Of a stretch of DNA of 34,119 nucleotides, positions 21,338 to 30,230 are shown one piece after another. The stretch's first letter is position 1. Every line of letters starts with the position of its first letter. The DNA lies in NCBI GenBank assembly GCA_018971775.1, contig JAGXAB010000069.1, positions 1 to 34,119 of the forward strand, written 5' to 3'. The notes under the pieces are model-generated. The model worked only from the letters and a program-made list of their open reading frames with translations. It was not told the DNA's origin and made no database searches. The stretch comes from Cyanobacteria bacterium REEB67 (GTDB taxonomy: Bacteria > Cyanobacteriota > Vampirovibrionia > Obscuribacterales > Obscuribacteraceae). The position numbers and the translations under genes were made by a program.

Positions 21338-23626
21338 CTAATGCAGTGCCATACTTGCTTGCTCGCCGATTTGACCGCCGACGTCGACGTGCACCCCAGG
21401 CAATTTGCTTTCCAGATCTTTTTTAGTCAGGGGCGTAATATCCGACTCGAGTACGGTCAAATTTCGCAGTCTCATGCGCTGTAGATAGAGGAGCTTTTGA
21501 GCTGTGAGCTTGGTTCTTTCCGTCGAGAGTATGCGCAGGCTCTTGCATCCGCTCAAGATCTTAAAATCCTCGTCATCCAGTTTCATATCGCCAAGGGCCA
21601 GATCTTGTAAGTTTTTCATCGTGGCCAGATCACTAAAACCTTGATGAGAAAGGCTAGAGCGAGTAAGGTCGAGGACTTGAACGTGGCCGTTATCTTTCAA
21701 GAGTTTTAGAAGAGGATCGGCATCTAAGGAGGATTTGCAGCCTATGCCGAGCAGGTCTGGAATCTTTTTAATTTTTGCCAGTGTTTTGGCATCGAAGGCC
21801 CGGCTGTTCACGCCCAGATATTCAAGATTTTCTATAGAGTTTATGGCATCCAGGCCCCTGTCTGTAAGATGCGTGCAATCGTTCAGTTGTAGTTTGTTCA
21901 GGCCCGGCACCTGAGCAGCTTGTTGCAAAAGTTTTTCGAATACACTGTAGGTTGGCCCCTCATCTAGGGTTATCGTGCCGATTTCGTATGGTCGGAAACG
22001 CTTCATGTATTGAGGATAGTCGGCTAGCACCACACTCGGTGTCAAGCAGAGCGCTCCGTAAAGAGGAAATCTCAGCGTTTCGGTCGCCTCCTTTTCGTCG
22101 CCTTTTTCCGTCTTGATGCGCCCCATAGAAAAATCTCTGGGAAATTCGAACAATCGGTAGGGCTTGCCATTCTCGATTTTTTTCGATGAGAAAAATTGTT
22201 TATCGTTCATTGAATTCTTGGGCTTTTCAGGTACGTAATCTGGATCGATTGGATCGTTAGGCGCAGCCTGGCTGGCCATAAACGTCACGCCGAGGTCGGC
22301 GTCGGTCACAGAGAGGCCGGTTGCCGGTTTATCGACAACTCTGGTGGCGATTGTTTTCGGTTGTCGGGGCTGATGCTGGCTTTGCCACCAAAAACCTGCC
22401 CCGATACCTGCGGCCAGAATGATCAAAGCTACGGCCCAGGCAATGAGTTTGCCATAAGGCGATGAACTCTCGCCTTCTTCGCTATCCTCCTCCGCTTGAT
22501 TTTGCGAATTTCTCTGGCCCCTGGCGTTGTAGTCGCCTGCGCTTTCTCCCTGACGTGCGTAGGAAGAGGTGCTGTTCAGGCCGGTCTGACGACCGGTCTG
22601 CCGATTATTGCGTTCGTTTTGATCTTTTAAATTCAGTGCTGTTTGCGACTGCGTCGAAAAGGGACTGAGCGCACCTTGCTGACCGCCTTTGATCAAGACG
22701 AGATCCTGCATCACTCGCTCCATCGTCTGATAGCGATCCATCGGCTCTTTGGCCAGCATCGTAGCCACTGCCCGTTCGAGCATCTCGGGGAACTCCTTAC
22801 CGCCCGAGGCCGTTTTTAAGGTCGGAGGCACGGCGGTCTGATGCATGATCATCGTGTCCACGGCGCTCTGGCCGCGAAAGGGCGGTGTGCCGGTGAGCAT
22901 CTCAAAAAGAGTGCAGCCAAGCGAGTAGATGTCCGAACGCGCGTCGATGCGCTTGCCTTCCGTCTGTTCGGGACTCATGTAGTAAGGGCTGCCGCAGACT
23001 TCCCCGACATTGGTCAGATATTGATTTTGCGGATCTTTGACTCCGGACAGTTTAGCGATGCCGAAGTCGACTATTTTCAATTTACAGTTGGCTTCGGGAT
23101 TGTCGAGAAGCACGATGTTGGGTGGTTTTACATCGCGGTGGACGATGCCCTTCTTGTGCGCGTAGCCTAGTCCAGAGCAGATTTCTATAAATAGCTCCAG
23201 GGCTTTCTCGATGGGCATAGGCCCGTTTATTCGCAGATAGTCGAGCATGGTGTCGCCCTGGAGCAGATCCATGACGTAGAAGGGCAACCGAGCTTCATGC
23301 AGATCGAGGTTATAGATGCTGACTACGTTTGGGTGATTCATCCGGGCGATTGCTTGCGCCTCGTTCTGAAATCTTCTCCAGGCGACTTCGGTCACTTTGT
23401 CAGCGCTGAGTGTCTTGAGGGCATATTCCGATTGCATCATCGTATGCTCGACGCGGTAGACATTGCCCATGCCACCGGCGCCAATCCACTTCTGGACACG
23501 GTAAGAGCCGCCGATGATATCGCCTACTTTAAACTCTCCGGCAACCGGTGAACCGCCGGCCGTTAATTGAGTGTGTTCCTGCACGTCAGGTCGCATCTCT
23601 CTACTGTTTTGGCCCGGTTGCTGCAT
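21338..23626 (-). CDS. Membrane Ser/Thr protein kinase with LRR domain (third of array)
   Basis: A 762-residue paralog. Glycine loop GAGGMG 49-54, K71, HRD 163-165, DFG 187-189; all catalytic residues are present. The juxtamembrane linker (about 315-390) is long and rich in Gln, Asn, Ser and acidic residues. Membrane helix about 394-414. The outer module (484-554: YRLFEFPRDFSMGRI, then YPQYMKRF) precedes about six LRRs. I choose ATG 23626 rather than the GTG six bases earlier because the resulting MQQPGQ matches the MQLPQP start of the first kinase. The upstream kinase stop touches this start region, so the genes are tightly coupled. Confidence 0.9.
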   Translation of the reverse strand: MQQPGQNSREMRPDVQEHTQLTAGGSPVAGEFKVGDIIGGSYRVQKWIGAGGMGNVYRVEHTMMQSEYALKTLSADKVTEVAWRRFQNEAQAIARMNHPNVVSIYNLDLHEARLPFYVMDLLQGDTMLDYLRINGPMPIEKALELFIEICSGLGYAHKKGIVHRDVKPPNIVLLDNPEANCKLKIVDFGIAKLSGVKDPQNQYLTNVGEVCGSPYYMSPEQTEGKRIDARSDIYSLGCTLFEMLTGTPPFRGQSAVDTMIMHQTAVPPTLKTASGGKEFPEMLERAVATMLAKEPMDRYQTMERVMQDLVLIKGGQQGALSPFSTQSQTALNLKDQNERNNRQTGRQTGLNSTSSYARQGESAGDYNARGQRNSQNQAEEDSEEGESSSPYGKLIAWAVALIILAAGIGAGFWWQSQHQPRQPKTIATRVVDKPATGLSVTDADLGVTFMASQAAPNDPIDPDYVPEKPKNSMNDKQFFSSKKIENGKPYRLFEFPRDFSMGRIKTEKGDEKEATETLRFPLYGALCLTPSVVLADYPQYMKRFRPYEIGTITLDEGPTYSVFEKLLQQAAQVPGLNKLQLNDCTHLTDRGLDAINSIENLEYLGVNSRAFDAKTLAKIKKIPDLLGIGCKSSLDADPLLKLLKDNGHVQVLDLTRSSLSHQGFSDLATMKNLQDLALGDMKLDDEDFKILSGCKSLRILSTERTKLTAQKLLYLQRMRLRNLTVLESDITPLTKKDLESKLPGVHVDVGGQIGEQASMALH

Positions 23627-23632
23627 ATGCAC

Positions 23633-25036
23633 TTAGTCTTGTTTTTGTTTTACCAGATCCAGCGAAGGAGGAGATGTGGTTTGCACGGCAGAGGTTGACG
23701 GCTGGATCCACCAGTAGCCAATTGCCGCCATGAGCACAATGATGACTATAAACGAGCCTATCATTAAGCGCAAGAAGTGGGAGGGGAGGGCCTGGTCATA
23801 GGATCTTTCCTCAGGTGCTTCCTGGAGGGTTGATTTTATGGAATTTACCGCATTGACTGAGGTAAATGAGCTGCCCGAGCGGAATGACTGAGCTGACTCT
23901 TTTTTTGCATAGCCATCCTTCATCCTCAAGGTCGGCGTTTGCATGTCAAAAGACTGGGGTGCAAAAGACGAGGCCGGGTTTTGTGCCGGCGGTGGCTGCA
24001 CCAGGACGGTTTTGTCCTGCTCTTCCGGAGGCGCAAATTGCGACTGGTGATTTGGAGTTGATACTGCTGGTGGTGCGTTGAAGTTTGTTTGTGGCTTGAC
24101 GCTCGCCACTCTGGCGCTGGATGTAATCTCAGGCGGGGCAGCTACGCCATCGATTATCGCTTGCAGATCCTGCGCAGCTGTAGCCATGTTTTGATAACGG
24201 TCGGCGGGCGATTTTGCCAGCATGGCTGCCACCACTCTTTCCAGCATCGGGTGGAATTCTCTGCCGCCGGTGGCGTTTTTGAGTGAGAGAGGCCGTTCGC
24301 TTTGATGTTTGAGCATCGTATCGACGACATTGCGCCCGCGAAATGGAGGCGCCCCGGTAAGAGATTCATAAAGAGTGCAGCCCAGTGAGTAAATATCGGA
24401 GCGCGCGTCTATAGTGCTGCCTTCGCATTGTTCCGGGCTCATATAGAGCGGACTGCCGCAAACTTCGCCGATATTTGTCAATTGTTGTTTGTCCTCGGCG
24501 CCGTCGCCGGTGATTTTGGCAATGCCGAAGTCGACGATTTTGACTCGGCTACCGCCTTGCGGCTTGTCGAGGATTAAAATATTTGGCGGCTTAATGTCTC
24601 TGTGAATGATGCTTTTCTGGTGAGCGTAGCCCATACCTTTGCAGACTTCCACAAAAATTGGCAGCACTTCCTCGACCGGAAGCGGGCCGCGCTCGTCAAT
24701 CATCTCTTCAATGGTCTTGCCTTGCAGTTGAGCCATGACATAGTAAGGTATGGTCTGAGCGTGCAAGCCAAAATTGTAAATGGTGACGATATTTGGATGA
24801 TTCATCTTGGCGATCGATTGGGCTTCGAGTTGAAATCTTTTCCAGGATACGTCGGTGAGTTTTTCGGCGCGCAACGTTTTTAGCGCATATTCTTCCAGCA
24901 TGATCTGATGACGAGCGCGATAAACATTGCCCATACTGCCGTGACCGATCAGGTCGATAATTTCATAAGCTCCACCTATGATATCGCCCGGCTTGAACTC
25001 GCCGGCCTGGGATCCCGGGCTCGAGGCAAATGTCAT
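23633..25036 (-). CDS. Membrane Ser/Thr protein kinase without LRR domain (second of array)
   Basis: A 467-residue paralog. Glycine loop GHGSMG 31-36 (second glycine replaced by His), K53, HRD 145-147, DFG 169-171. A Pro/Gln/Ser-rich linker runs from about 300 to 415, then a membrane helix at about 421-443 (LRLMIGSFIVIIVLMAAIGYWW) and only about 24 residues outside. It thus lacks both the outer module and the LRRs found in its three neighbours. Its ATG overlaps the stop of the first kinase by four bases (ATGA). It may act as a shared intracellular relay or partner for the receptor-like kinases, which is inference. Confidence 0.9.
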   Translation of the reverse strand: MTFASSPGSQAGEFKPGDIIGGAYEIIDLIGHGSMGNVYRARHQIMLEEYALKTLRAEKLTDVSWKRFQLEAQSIAKMNHPNIVTIYNFGLHAQTIPYYVMAQLQGKTIEEMIDERGPLPVEEVLPIFVEVCKGMGYAHQKSIIHRDIKPPNILILDKPQGGSRVKIVDFGIAKITGDGAEDKQQLTNIGEVCGSPLYMSPEQCEGSTIDARSDIYSLGCTLYESLTGAPPFRGRNVVDTMLKHQSERPLSLKNATGGREFHPMLERVVAAMLAKSPADRYQNMATAAQDLQAIIDGVAAPPEITSSARVASVKPQTNFNAPPAVSTPNHQSQFAPPEEQDKTVLVQPPPAQNPASSFAPQSFDMQTPTLRMKDGYAKKESAQSFRSGSSFTSVNAVNSIKSTLQEAPEERSYDQALPSHFLRLMIGSFIVIIVLMAAIGYWWIQPSTSAVQTTSPPSLDLVKQKQD

Positions 25037-27201
25037 TTTACGGCCACTCCTGGTAGTGCCTGCTGAATGCGTTTGAAATCCCTGTCGCTGAGAATGCGTG
25101 AACTCACTTCCAGCTCTTTCAGGGCCGGGAATGTTTTTAAAATTTCAATCTGAGCTGGAGTGATGCCGCAATAGGGCGCCAGCAAATATTTGAGATGTGG
25201 GAGCTTGGCCAGCTCGCGCAGATCGCGATCGGTTATTTGGGTGCCTTGCAAGTGCAGACGTTTGAGATTGGGCATTGTAGAAATGGCTCTGAAGCAAGCC
25301 GGAGTCAGTGCAACTTCGTCGATTTCCAAGACGCGTATGGCGTTGGAGCCTGCGAGTGCACGACAGAGCGCTTCACCGTCGGTACCTGCGATGTAGGAGA
25401 GAGTTTTCAGGCGCTTGATATAGGGCAGTCGAGCCAGTCCTTTACCAGTAAAGCCGCTGTCATCTGCATTGAGATTGGTAACCGTATCAAGTTTGCTCAA
25501 TTCGGGAATGCAAGTGTCTTTGAGATTGGAGCAAGCTTTGATAGTGAGGCGTTCAATGCCTTTGATGCCGCTGACCGCTTTGACCACACTGGGAGAGTCA
25601 GCAGAGGGCGAGATGGTCAGACCTTTCAGGTCGCCGGGCTGGAAGCGCTGGCAGTATTGCGGATATTTGCCGACTGCCAGGTCCGGTTCGTAGGTCAGAT
25701 CGTCCGTGAGTTTGTAGATGCGATTGCCTAGCGCGCTGATCTTATCGTCTTTGTTGCGCTGGATGGTGCCGATTGTGAAATCGGTCGGAAAGTTGAAGCT
25801 GATGGACGGCTCGTTGTCCAGCTCGAGTTTAGTCGAATAAGGTTTTAAATCGCTCTGGCTGTGACCGGGCTTTTGCTCGTCGACGGATGGGATTGCCTTA
25901 GCGACGCCGGCGAACACGCCGGAATTATCGGCGCTGGAAATGCCGCCTGATTCTTCCGATGTTGATGCCTCCGAAGCGGTGTGGATGAAATACATGTTTG
26001 ACTGATGCGAAGACTTGGGAGTCATAAAGGAATAGAGCGCGCCGGCACTATAAACCGCTGCTGCCGTTAGACCTAGAGCCGCTCCGACCGAGCCCGCGAT
26101 CAATAAAATTTTGCGTCCTTTTCTCTTAGCCGATGGTTCAACAGTGCCATTTCTGTCGGTCTCGAAATCTTCCTTGGCACCCTCGTAGTCGGAACGCGGC
26201 TCGAATCTTTTGTGAGCCTGTGTGATGTAAGGATTGATTGGTTCCTCGCGACCTTCGAGGATCGCACTGAAATCCTGGATGATACGCTCCATAGTCTGGT
26301 ATCGATTCATCGGCACTTTTGCCAGCATCGTAGCCATTGCTTGTTCGAGCATTGGTGGAAATTGTTTGCCGCTGACCGAGCGCAAAGTAGGCGGAGGCTC
26401 GCTCTGGTGCATGAGCATAGTCTCGACGGCGCTCCGGCCGCGGAAGGGCACCTGCCCGGTCAGGGCTTCAAAAAGAGTGCAACCGAAAGAATAAATGTCG
26501 GAGCGTGTATCGACGCGACCGCCATTGCATTGTTCGGGGCTCATATAAAACGGACTGCCGCATATTTCGCCGACACTGGTCAGCTCCTGATTGCGCTGGT
26601 CTTTGATGCCCGATAGTTTGGCAATGCCAAAATCGACTATTTTGATCTGACTGTTGCCGTCGCCGTTTGCATCTATGATGACGATATTGCCTGGTTTTAT
26701 GTCACGGTGGACGATGCCTTTTTTGTGGGCGTAGCCTATTCCGGTTGCCACTTCACCGAATATCAGCAGAGCTTGCTTGACTGATAGAGACCCTTGCTGA
26801 CGCAAAAGATCCAGGAGGGTCTGACCTTTGAGCAGGTCCATAACATAAAAAGGGAGCCGGCCATCGTGCAAACCGAGATTGTAAATACCAACAACATTAG
26901 CGTGATTCATACGTGCAATTGCCTGCGCTTCATTTTGAAAGCGGCGCCAGGCTGTTTCGTTTACTTGTTCTGAGCTGAGCGTTTTCAGGGCGTATTCCTG
27001 TTTCATGATGCTATGGCGCGCTTTATAAACGTTGCCCATGCCGCCGCTACCAATCAGTGAAATAATTTCGTAAGTACCGTCGACGATGTCGCCGGCCTGA
27101 AACTCCCCTGGACCGGGCTTCCCGCCCGAGGTAAGCTGAGTTGATTCCTGGTTTTCGAATTGGTTAAAATTGGAATTTACAGATGGTTGGGGTAGTTGCA
27201 T
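25033..27201 (-). CDS. Membrane Ser/Thr protein kinase with LRR domain (first of array)
   Basis: A 722-residue kinase that opens the array. Glycine loop GSGGMG 51-56, K73, HRD 165-167, DFG 190-192, SPEQ at 221-224. A basic stretch (AKRKGRK) precedes the membrane helix (about 364-392). Outside, a Ser/Glu-rich spacer leads to the module at 458-528 (ISFNFPTDFTIGTI, then YPQYCQRF) and about six LRRs ending ALPGVAVK. No good ribosome site is seen before ATG 27199-27201. The 344-base region upstream should hold the promoter for the whole block of four kinases. Confidence 0.9.
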   Translation of the reverse strand: MQLPQPSVNSNFNQFENQESTQLTSGGKPGPGEFQAGDIVDGTYEIISLIGSGGMGNVYKARHSIMKQEYALKTLSSEQVNETAWRRFQNEAQAIARMNHANVVGIYNLGLHDGRLPFYVMDLLKGQTLLDLLRQQGSLSVKQALLIFGEVATGIGYAHKKGIVHRDIKPGNIVIIDANGDGNSQIKIVDFGIAKLSGIKDQRNQELTSVGEICGSPFYMSPEQCNGGRVDTRSDIYSFGCTLFEALTGQVPFRGRSAVETMLMHQSEPPPTLRSVSGKQFPPMLEQAMATMLAKVPMNRYQTMERIIQDFSAILEGREEPINPYITQAHKRFEPRSDYEGAKEDFETDRNGTVEPSAKRKGRKILLIAGSVGAALGLTAAAVYSAGALYSFMTPKSSHQSNMYFIHTASEASTSEESGGISSADNSGVFAGVAKAIPSVDEQKPGHSQSDLKPYSTKLELDNEPSISFNFPTDFTIGTIQRNKDDKISALGNRIYKLTDDLTYEPDLAVGKYPQYCQRFQPGDLKGLTISPSADSPSVVKAVSGIKGIERLTIKACSNLKDTCIPELSKLDTVTNLNADDSGFTGKGLARLPYIKRLKTLSYIAGTDGEALCRALAGSNAIRVLEIDEVALTPACFRAISTMPNLKRLHLQGTQITDRDLRELAKLPHLKYLLAPYCGITPAQIEILKTFPALKELEVSSRILSDRDFKRIQQALPGVAVK

Positions 27202-27545
27202 GGGTTTGGTTGCCTGGAGACCTATATATCTTTTTTACCTATTGGATGCCTTCTTTAATCCCACTTGATATGCTCAGTATAAGTTTTAACCATAGCTTTT
27301 AAATCATCCTTGCGGGTGATTAAGACCGGGGGATGGTGGGGGTTTTGGGCTTTATTTAAATTTTGCTTTTGTCGGTTTAAAAAGCTCCGGAGGCGGAATG
27401 TCCGAGCCTGTGGTAAAACCAGAATGCAAAAATTGAGCTTACTGATTGTTTCTTGGTACGTCGGCTTTTTGGTCTAATGTAAAGGCTGTTAACTGGTATC
27501 GAATGTGGTGCGTTCAATCTGCGGCAAAGGCTGCGAGGAAAATGT
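27202..27545. other. Divergent intergenic region, kinase array / YbaK-like gene
   Basis: This gap separates the minus-strand kinase array from the plus-strand YbaK-like gene and must contain both promoters. For the plus gene, TTGGTA and TAATGT with a 16-base gap (about 27453-27480) are a weak match. For the kinases, a TATACT lies on the minus strand near 27276-27281 but has no good -35. A G-rich stretch (GGGGGATGGTGGGGG) occurs near 27328-27342 on the plus strand. I see no gene or RNA here. Confidence 0.3.
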
Positions 27546-27965
27546 ATGGTCGAATCGGCTCAATCGCTACTTGATGCGAAAGTGGCTTCAGCACTCAATC
27601 TATATCAATTGAGTTATCGGGTCTTCGCTTGTGATCCGACGCTCGCTGATACGTCTGCTTTTTGTGAGCACTATGGTTATACATTGGATCAGGCCGCGAA
27701 TACAATCATTGTTGCCACAAAAGGCGAGTCGATGAAATTTGCCTGTTGCGTTGTTCTGGCTGTCTCAAAATTGGACGTAAATAAAAAAGTGAGTGGGCTG
27801 CTCGGCACTAAAAAGTATATCGACAGTAAAATCCTGCAGGTATCGGAGCTCGTATTCGGTGGCGGCAATCGGTCCAGTAAAGTCCTATTGGCGCCGGATC
27901 AACTGCGCAAAATGCCAGGGGTAGAATTCATCGAAGCGCTTGGTATTCCTAAACAAGCTCCATAG
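27546..27965 (+). CDS. YbaK/EbsC-like aminoacyl-tRNA deacylase-fold protein
   Basis: A 139-residue protein with the YbaK/ProX-type pattern: a FCEHYGYTLDQAANTIIVAT segment, CCVVLAVSKLDVNKKVSGLL, and a GTKK stretch that normally precedes the active-site loop. The family hydrolyses mischarged tRNAs in trans, but distant members such as this one are often uncharacterised; the usual GG.pPFG substrate loop appears here only as FGGGNRSSK. GAGGA (27535-27539) precedes ATG 27546. Its last 17 bases overlap the end of the convergent AraC-type gene. Confidence 0.6.
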   Translation: MVESAQSLLDAKVASALNLYQLSYRVFACDPTLADTSAFCEHYGYTLDQAANTIIVATKGESMKFACCVVLAVSKLDVNKKVSGLLGTKKYIDSKILQVSELVFGGGNRSSKVLLAPDQLRKMPGVEFIEALGIPKQAP

Positions 27966-28911
27966 CACGAGAGCGCCTGAAGCTGCCCGGAGCCTGGCCG
28001 GTCTCGCGTTTGAATGCCTTGCGAAAGGCAGCTTCCGACTGATAGCCAATCTTACCGGCGACGTCGGCTAAATTGTCGGCGCCCTGACGCAACATTTCCT
28101 GTGCCTTTTGCATGCGCCATGATGTCACATAGCTGAGCGGGCTGGTCTGGAGTAAGTCCTGGAAACGAGCGGCAAAAGAAGAGCGGGACATACTGACGGC
28201 ATCAGCCAGAGATGCCACCGTCCATGGTGATTCCGGATTTTCGTGTATCAAGCTGAGAGCCTTGCCTATTTGCGGATCGGCTACCGCCTTGAGCCATCCC
28301 GAGCTATTCGGGCAGTTTTTCACCTGGCTCATGTGAGCGCGCAAGGCCTGAATAAAAAGCAAATCCGTCAATCTGCTGATTACGATGGCTGAACCCTGCC
28401 TCTCGGATGCCGCTTCCGCCGCCAGAAAACGAAAGGTTGTATCCAGCCACGGTTCAGATTGAAGATTCTCCGCTCTGACATAGAGCAGAGGAGGAAGAGC
28501 ATTGATCATCGGATTGTTGATATTAGTGTCAAATTCGAAACAGCCCATCACCATGCTGGTCGGGGCGCCGCCACCTCCCAGTTTCAAATATTTTCCCCTT
28601 GGTTTTGCGGCATCTTCCGGCAGGCATGCCGATTTTTCCATAGCCTCCTGAAGACCTATCACAGCACTGCTTTCTTGATCCTGGATGGTGTAACTATTTG
28701 ACATATGCGTCAGGACCAGGTCTCCTGGTCCCATGAAGATCGGCTCCTGGCCCAGTATCTCGAGGCGACAACCGCCGCGGATCATCATCAAAAAGCCGGT
28801 ATGAGTCGGATAGGGTCCGACCTGCAAGCCCCAGGGACTGGTGAAATCGGCCTGGCAAAAGATCGTCCCCTTAAAATGCACCGTACTCAGGACATCTGAT
28901 AGACAATCCAT
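27949..28911 (-). CDS. AraC-family transcriptional regulator (cupin_6 type)
   Basis: A 320-residue regulator. The N-terminal half is a cupin-like sensor domain of the AraC cupin_6 type (GDLVLTHMSNSY, and the GCFEFD motif near the middle). The C-terminal 100 residues hold two helix-turn-helix motifs: VASLADAVSMSRSSFAARF and LADVAGKIGYQSEAAFRKAF, followed by the GQAPGSFRR closing signature. AAGGGG precedes the ATG. It is divergent from the azoreductase gene across 109 bases, the classic arrangement of a regulator and its target; relatives next to redox enzymes often respond to electrophiles or oxidants. Confidence 0.88.
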   Translation of the reverse strand: MDCLSDVLSTVHFKGTIFCQADFTSPWGLQVGPYPTHTGFLMMIRGGCRLEILGQEPIFMGPGDLVLTHMSNSYTIQDQESSAVIGLQEAMEKSACLPEDAAKPRGKYLKLGGGGAPTSMVMGCFEFDTNINNPMINALPPLLYVRAENLQSEPWLDTTFRFLAAEAASERQGSAIVISRLTDLLFIQALRAHMSQVKNCPNSSGWLKAVADPQIGKALSLIHENPESPWTVASLADAVSMSRSSFAARFQDLLQTSPLSYVTSWRMQKAQEMLRQGADNLADVAGKIGYQSEAAFRKAFKRETGQAPGSFRRSRAMELV

Positions 28912-29020
28912 AATTTGCCCCTTGTATTAGACGATCGGACATAAAAAGTGGACTATGCGACATGGCTCGTCCGCGGAGAATTAGTTTAGCATTAGCCCCT
29001 ACTTTGTCGAGGGACCTCAC
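28912..29020. promoter_or_regulatory. Shared AraC/azoR divergent promoter region
   Basis: This 109-base spacer should carry both promoters and the regulator's sites. Weak arms CGGAC (28936-28940) and GTCCG (28969-28973) are inverted 28 bases apart, and GGACAT, GGACTA and CGACAT words recur within 28937-28963. None is strong enough to name as the operator. Ribosome sites are clear on both sides: AAGGGG for the regulator and GAGGG (29009-29013) for azoR. Confidence 0.35.
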
Positions 29021-29662
29021 ATGACTCAAATTTTGCATGTCGACTCGAGCAGTCGCTCTTCGACCTCGGTTACGCGTCAGCTATCCAGGCAGTTGGTAAA
29101 TGTTTTGCAAAAGGCGCATCCGCAGGCCAGTCTGGTGGAGCGCGATCTAATCGATGAGCAGCCGCATTTTGTCAGCGAGCTTGATATTTCGGCGGTTTAT
29201 ACCCCGGCCGAGCAGCGCAGTGACGCTCAAAACAAGGCCTGGGATGCCATCAACGGGCCGCTCCAGACATTTATCGATAGCGATATATATGTATTCGGTG
29301 TGCCGATGTACAACTTTAGCGTACCGGCAGTTTTCAAGGCTTTCATCGACCGGTCGGTTATCGCCGGCCGCACCTTTGCATACAGTGCCGATGGTTTGAA
29401 GCCGCTTCTGCAAAACAAAAAAGCTTATGTGGTCACCGCCAGTGGTGGCGACTACGAGCTGCCCGGAGCGAAAGCGATGGATTTTGTCGAGCCTTATCTC
29501 CGTGCTGTTTTCGGTTTCATCGGCATTGGTGACATTACTTTTATCAAAGTGCCCGGGCATTCCGAAGCTGAGATCGAAGCATCGAAGGCTCGTGCCCTTG
29601 CCCAAATAGAAGCAATAGGCGCTGCCTCTTCTACCCATCAAACGGCCACAGCCGGCGTTTAA
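29021..29662 (+). CDS. azoR: FMN-dependent NADH-azoreductase
   Basis: A 213-residue flavodoxin-fold enzyme that reduces azo dyes and quinones with NADH and FMN, in the cytosol as a dimer. The FMN phosphate loop is SSSRSSTSVTRQLS (9-22), and the PMYNFSVPAVFKAFIDR motif binds the isoalloxazine ring; GGDYELPG matches the second FMN-side loop. Length is normal for AzoR (about 200). It is probably regulated by the divergent AraC-type protein and may protect against quinone or electrophile stress. Confidence 0.9.
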   Translation: MTQILHVDSSSRSSTSVTRQLSRQLVNVLQKAHPQASLVERDLIDEQPHFVSELDISAVYTPAEQRSDAQNKAWDAINGPLQTFIDSDIYVFGVPMYNFSVPAVFKAFIDRSVIAGRTFAYSADGLKPLLQNKKAYVVTASGGDYELPGAKAMDFVEPYLRAVFGFIGIGDITFIKVPGHSEAEIEASKARALAQIEAIGAASSTHQTATAGV

Positions 29663-29693
29663 GATTGACTTTTTGTGTTTTCATCACCCGATC

Positions 29694-29724
29694 GGGGGGT
29701 CTTGCCTAATGGCGTAAATCCCCC
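29694..29724 (+). other. G-run/C-run hairpin in azoR downstream leader
   Basis: A run of six G (29694-29699) can pair with five C (29720-29724) around a 20-base loop, in the 126-base gap between azoR and the next small gene. It is not followed by a T run, so it is not a normal terminator. It may be a leader structure of the small gene, or mere chance. Confidence 0.25.
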
Positions 29725-29788
29725 GGCGGGTCGATGTTAATGACCTGTTGCTTCCGGCACAATAGCGAAGCGAGTTTCAGTTACCGGA

Positions 29789-30082
29789 GTGCAGGACGTG
29801 CCTTATTCATCGCTGCGTAAAATGTTTGAAGAAGAGGTCTGTGTTTGCATGACTTGCCTCGATTTCCCGGTCGGCACCGCCGCCGCTCATCGGATCGAAA
29901 TTCAGGAATCGGTCCTCGCCACTCGTTATCTCGGGATTAACTTACGTTCGATGGAAATGCCCCATTCGCTGTTTGACGAGAAGCCTCTTTCCAGCTATAA
30001 GGTTACACCGCTGGTGAGACTGGAAGAAGAATGGCTGCGCGCCGAGGGAAAGGGTCGTTGGAGCAATAGCGCCTCGGCCTGA
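29789..30082 (+). CDS. Small protein with CxCxxC cluster, unknown
   Basis: A 97-residue protein. A Cys cluster, EVCVCMTC, sits at residues 16-23; three closely spaced cysteines could bind a metal. The rest is charged, with several Arg/Glu pairs. No family is recognised. The start is uncertain: GTG 29789 and GTG 29798 have poorly placed ribosome sites, and ATG 29822 would leave the Cys cluster close to the N-terminus. It may be regulated with azoR, which is 126 bases upstream in the same direction. Confidence 0.45.
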   Translation: MQDVPYSSLRKMFEEEVCVCMTCLDFPVGTAAAHRIEIQESVLATRYLGINLRSMEMPHSLFDEKPLSSYKVTPLVRLEEEWLRAEGKGRWSNSASA

Positions 30083-30230
30083 TATTTTTTTGTGGCCGGC
30101 AGCACTGTCACGAAAATTTCACTTCGAACCTTTATCGTGGGATACAGGATGCGACATACCCAACCCAGGCGCATTTTCCAGAAACCACCCCTTAGTAATT
30201 AGTTTTCTTCACCCCACGGAAGTAAAACAT

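Noticed and set aside
30090..30230. Upstream TTG extension of the 30231 gene
   Set aside because: Arg/Trp-rich, no ribosome site, while ATG 30231 has GGAAG upstream.
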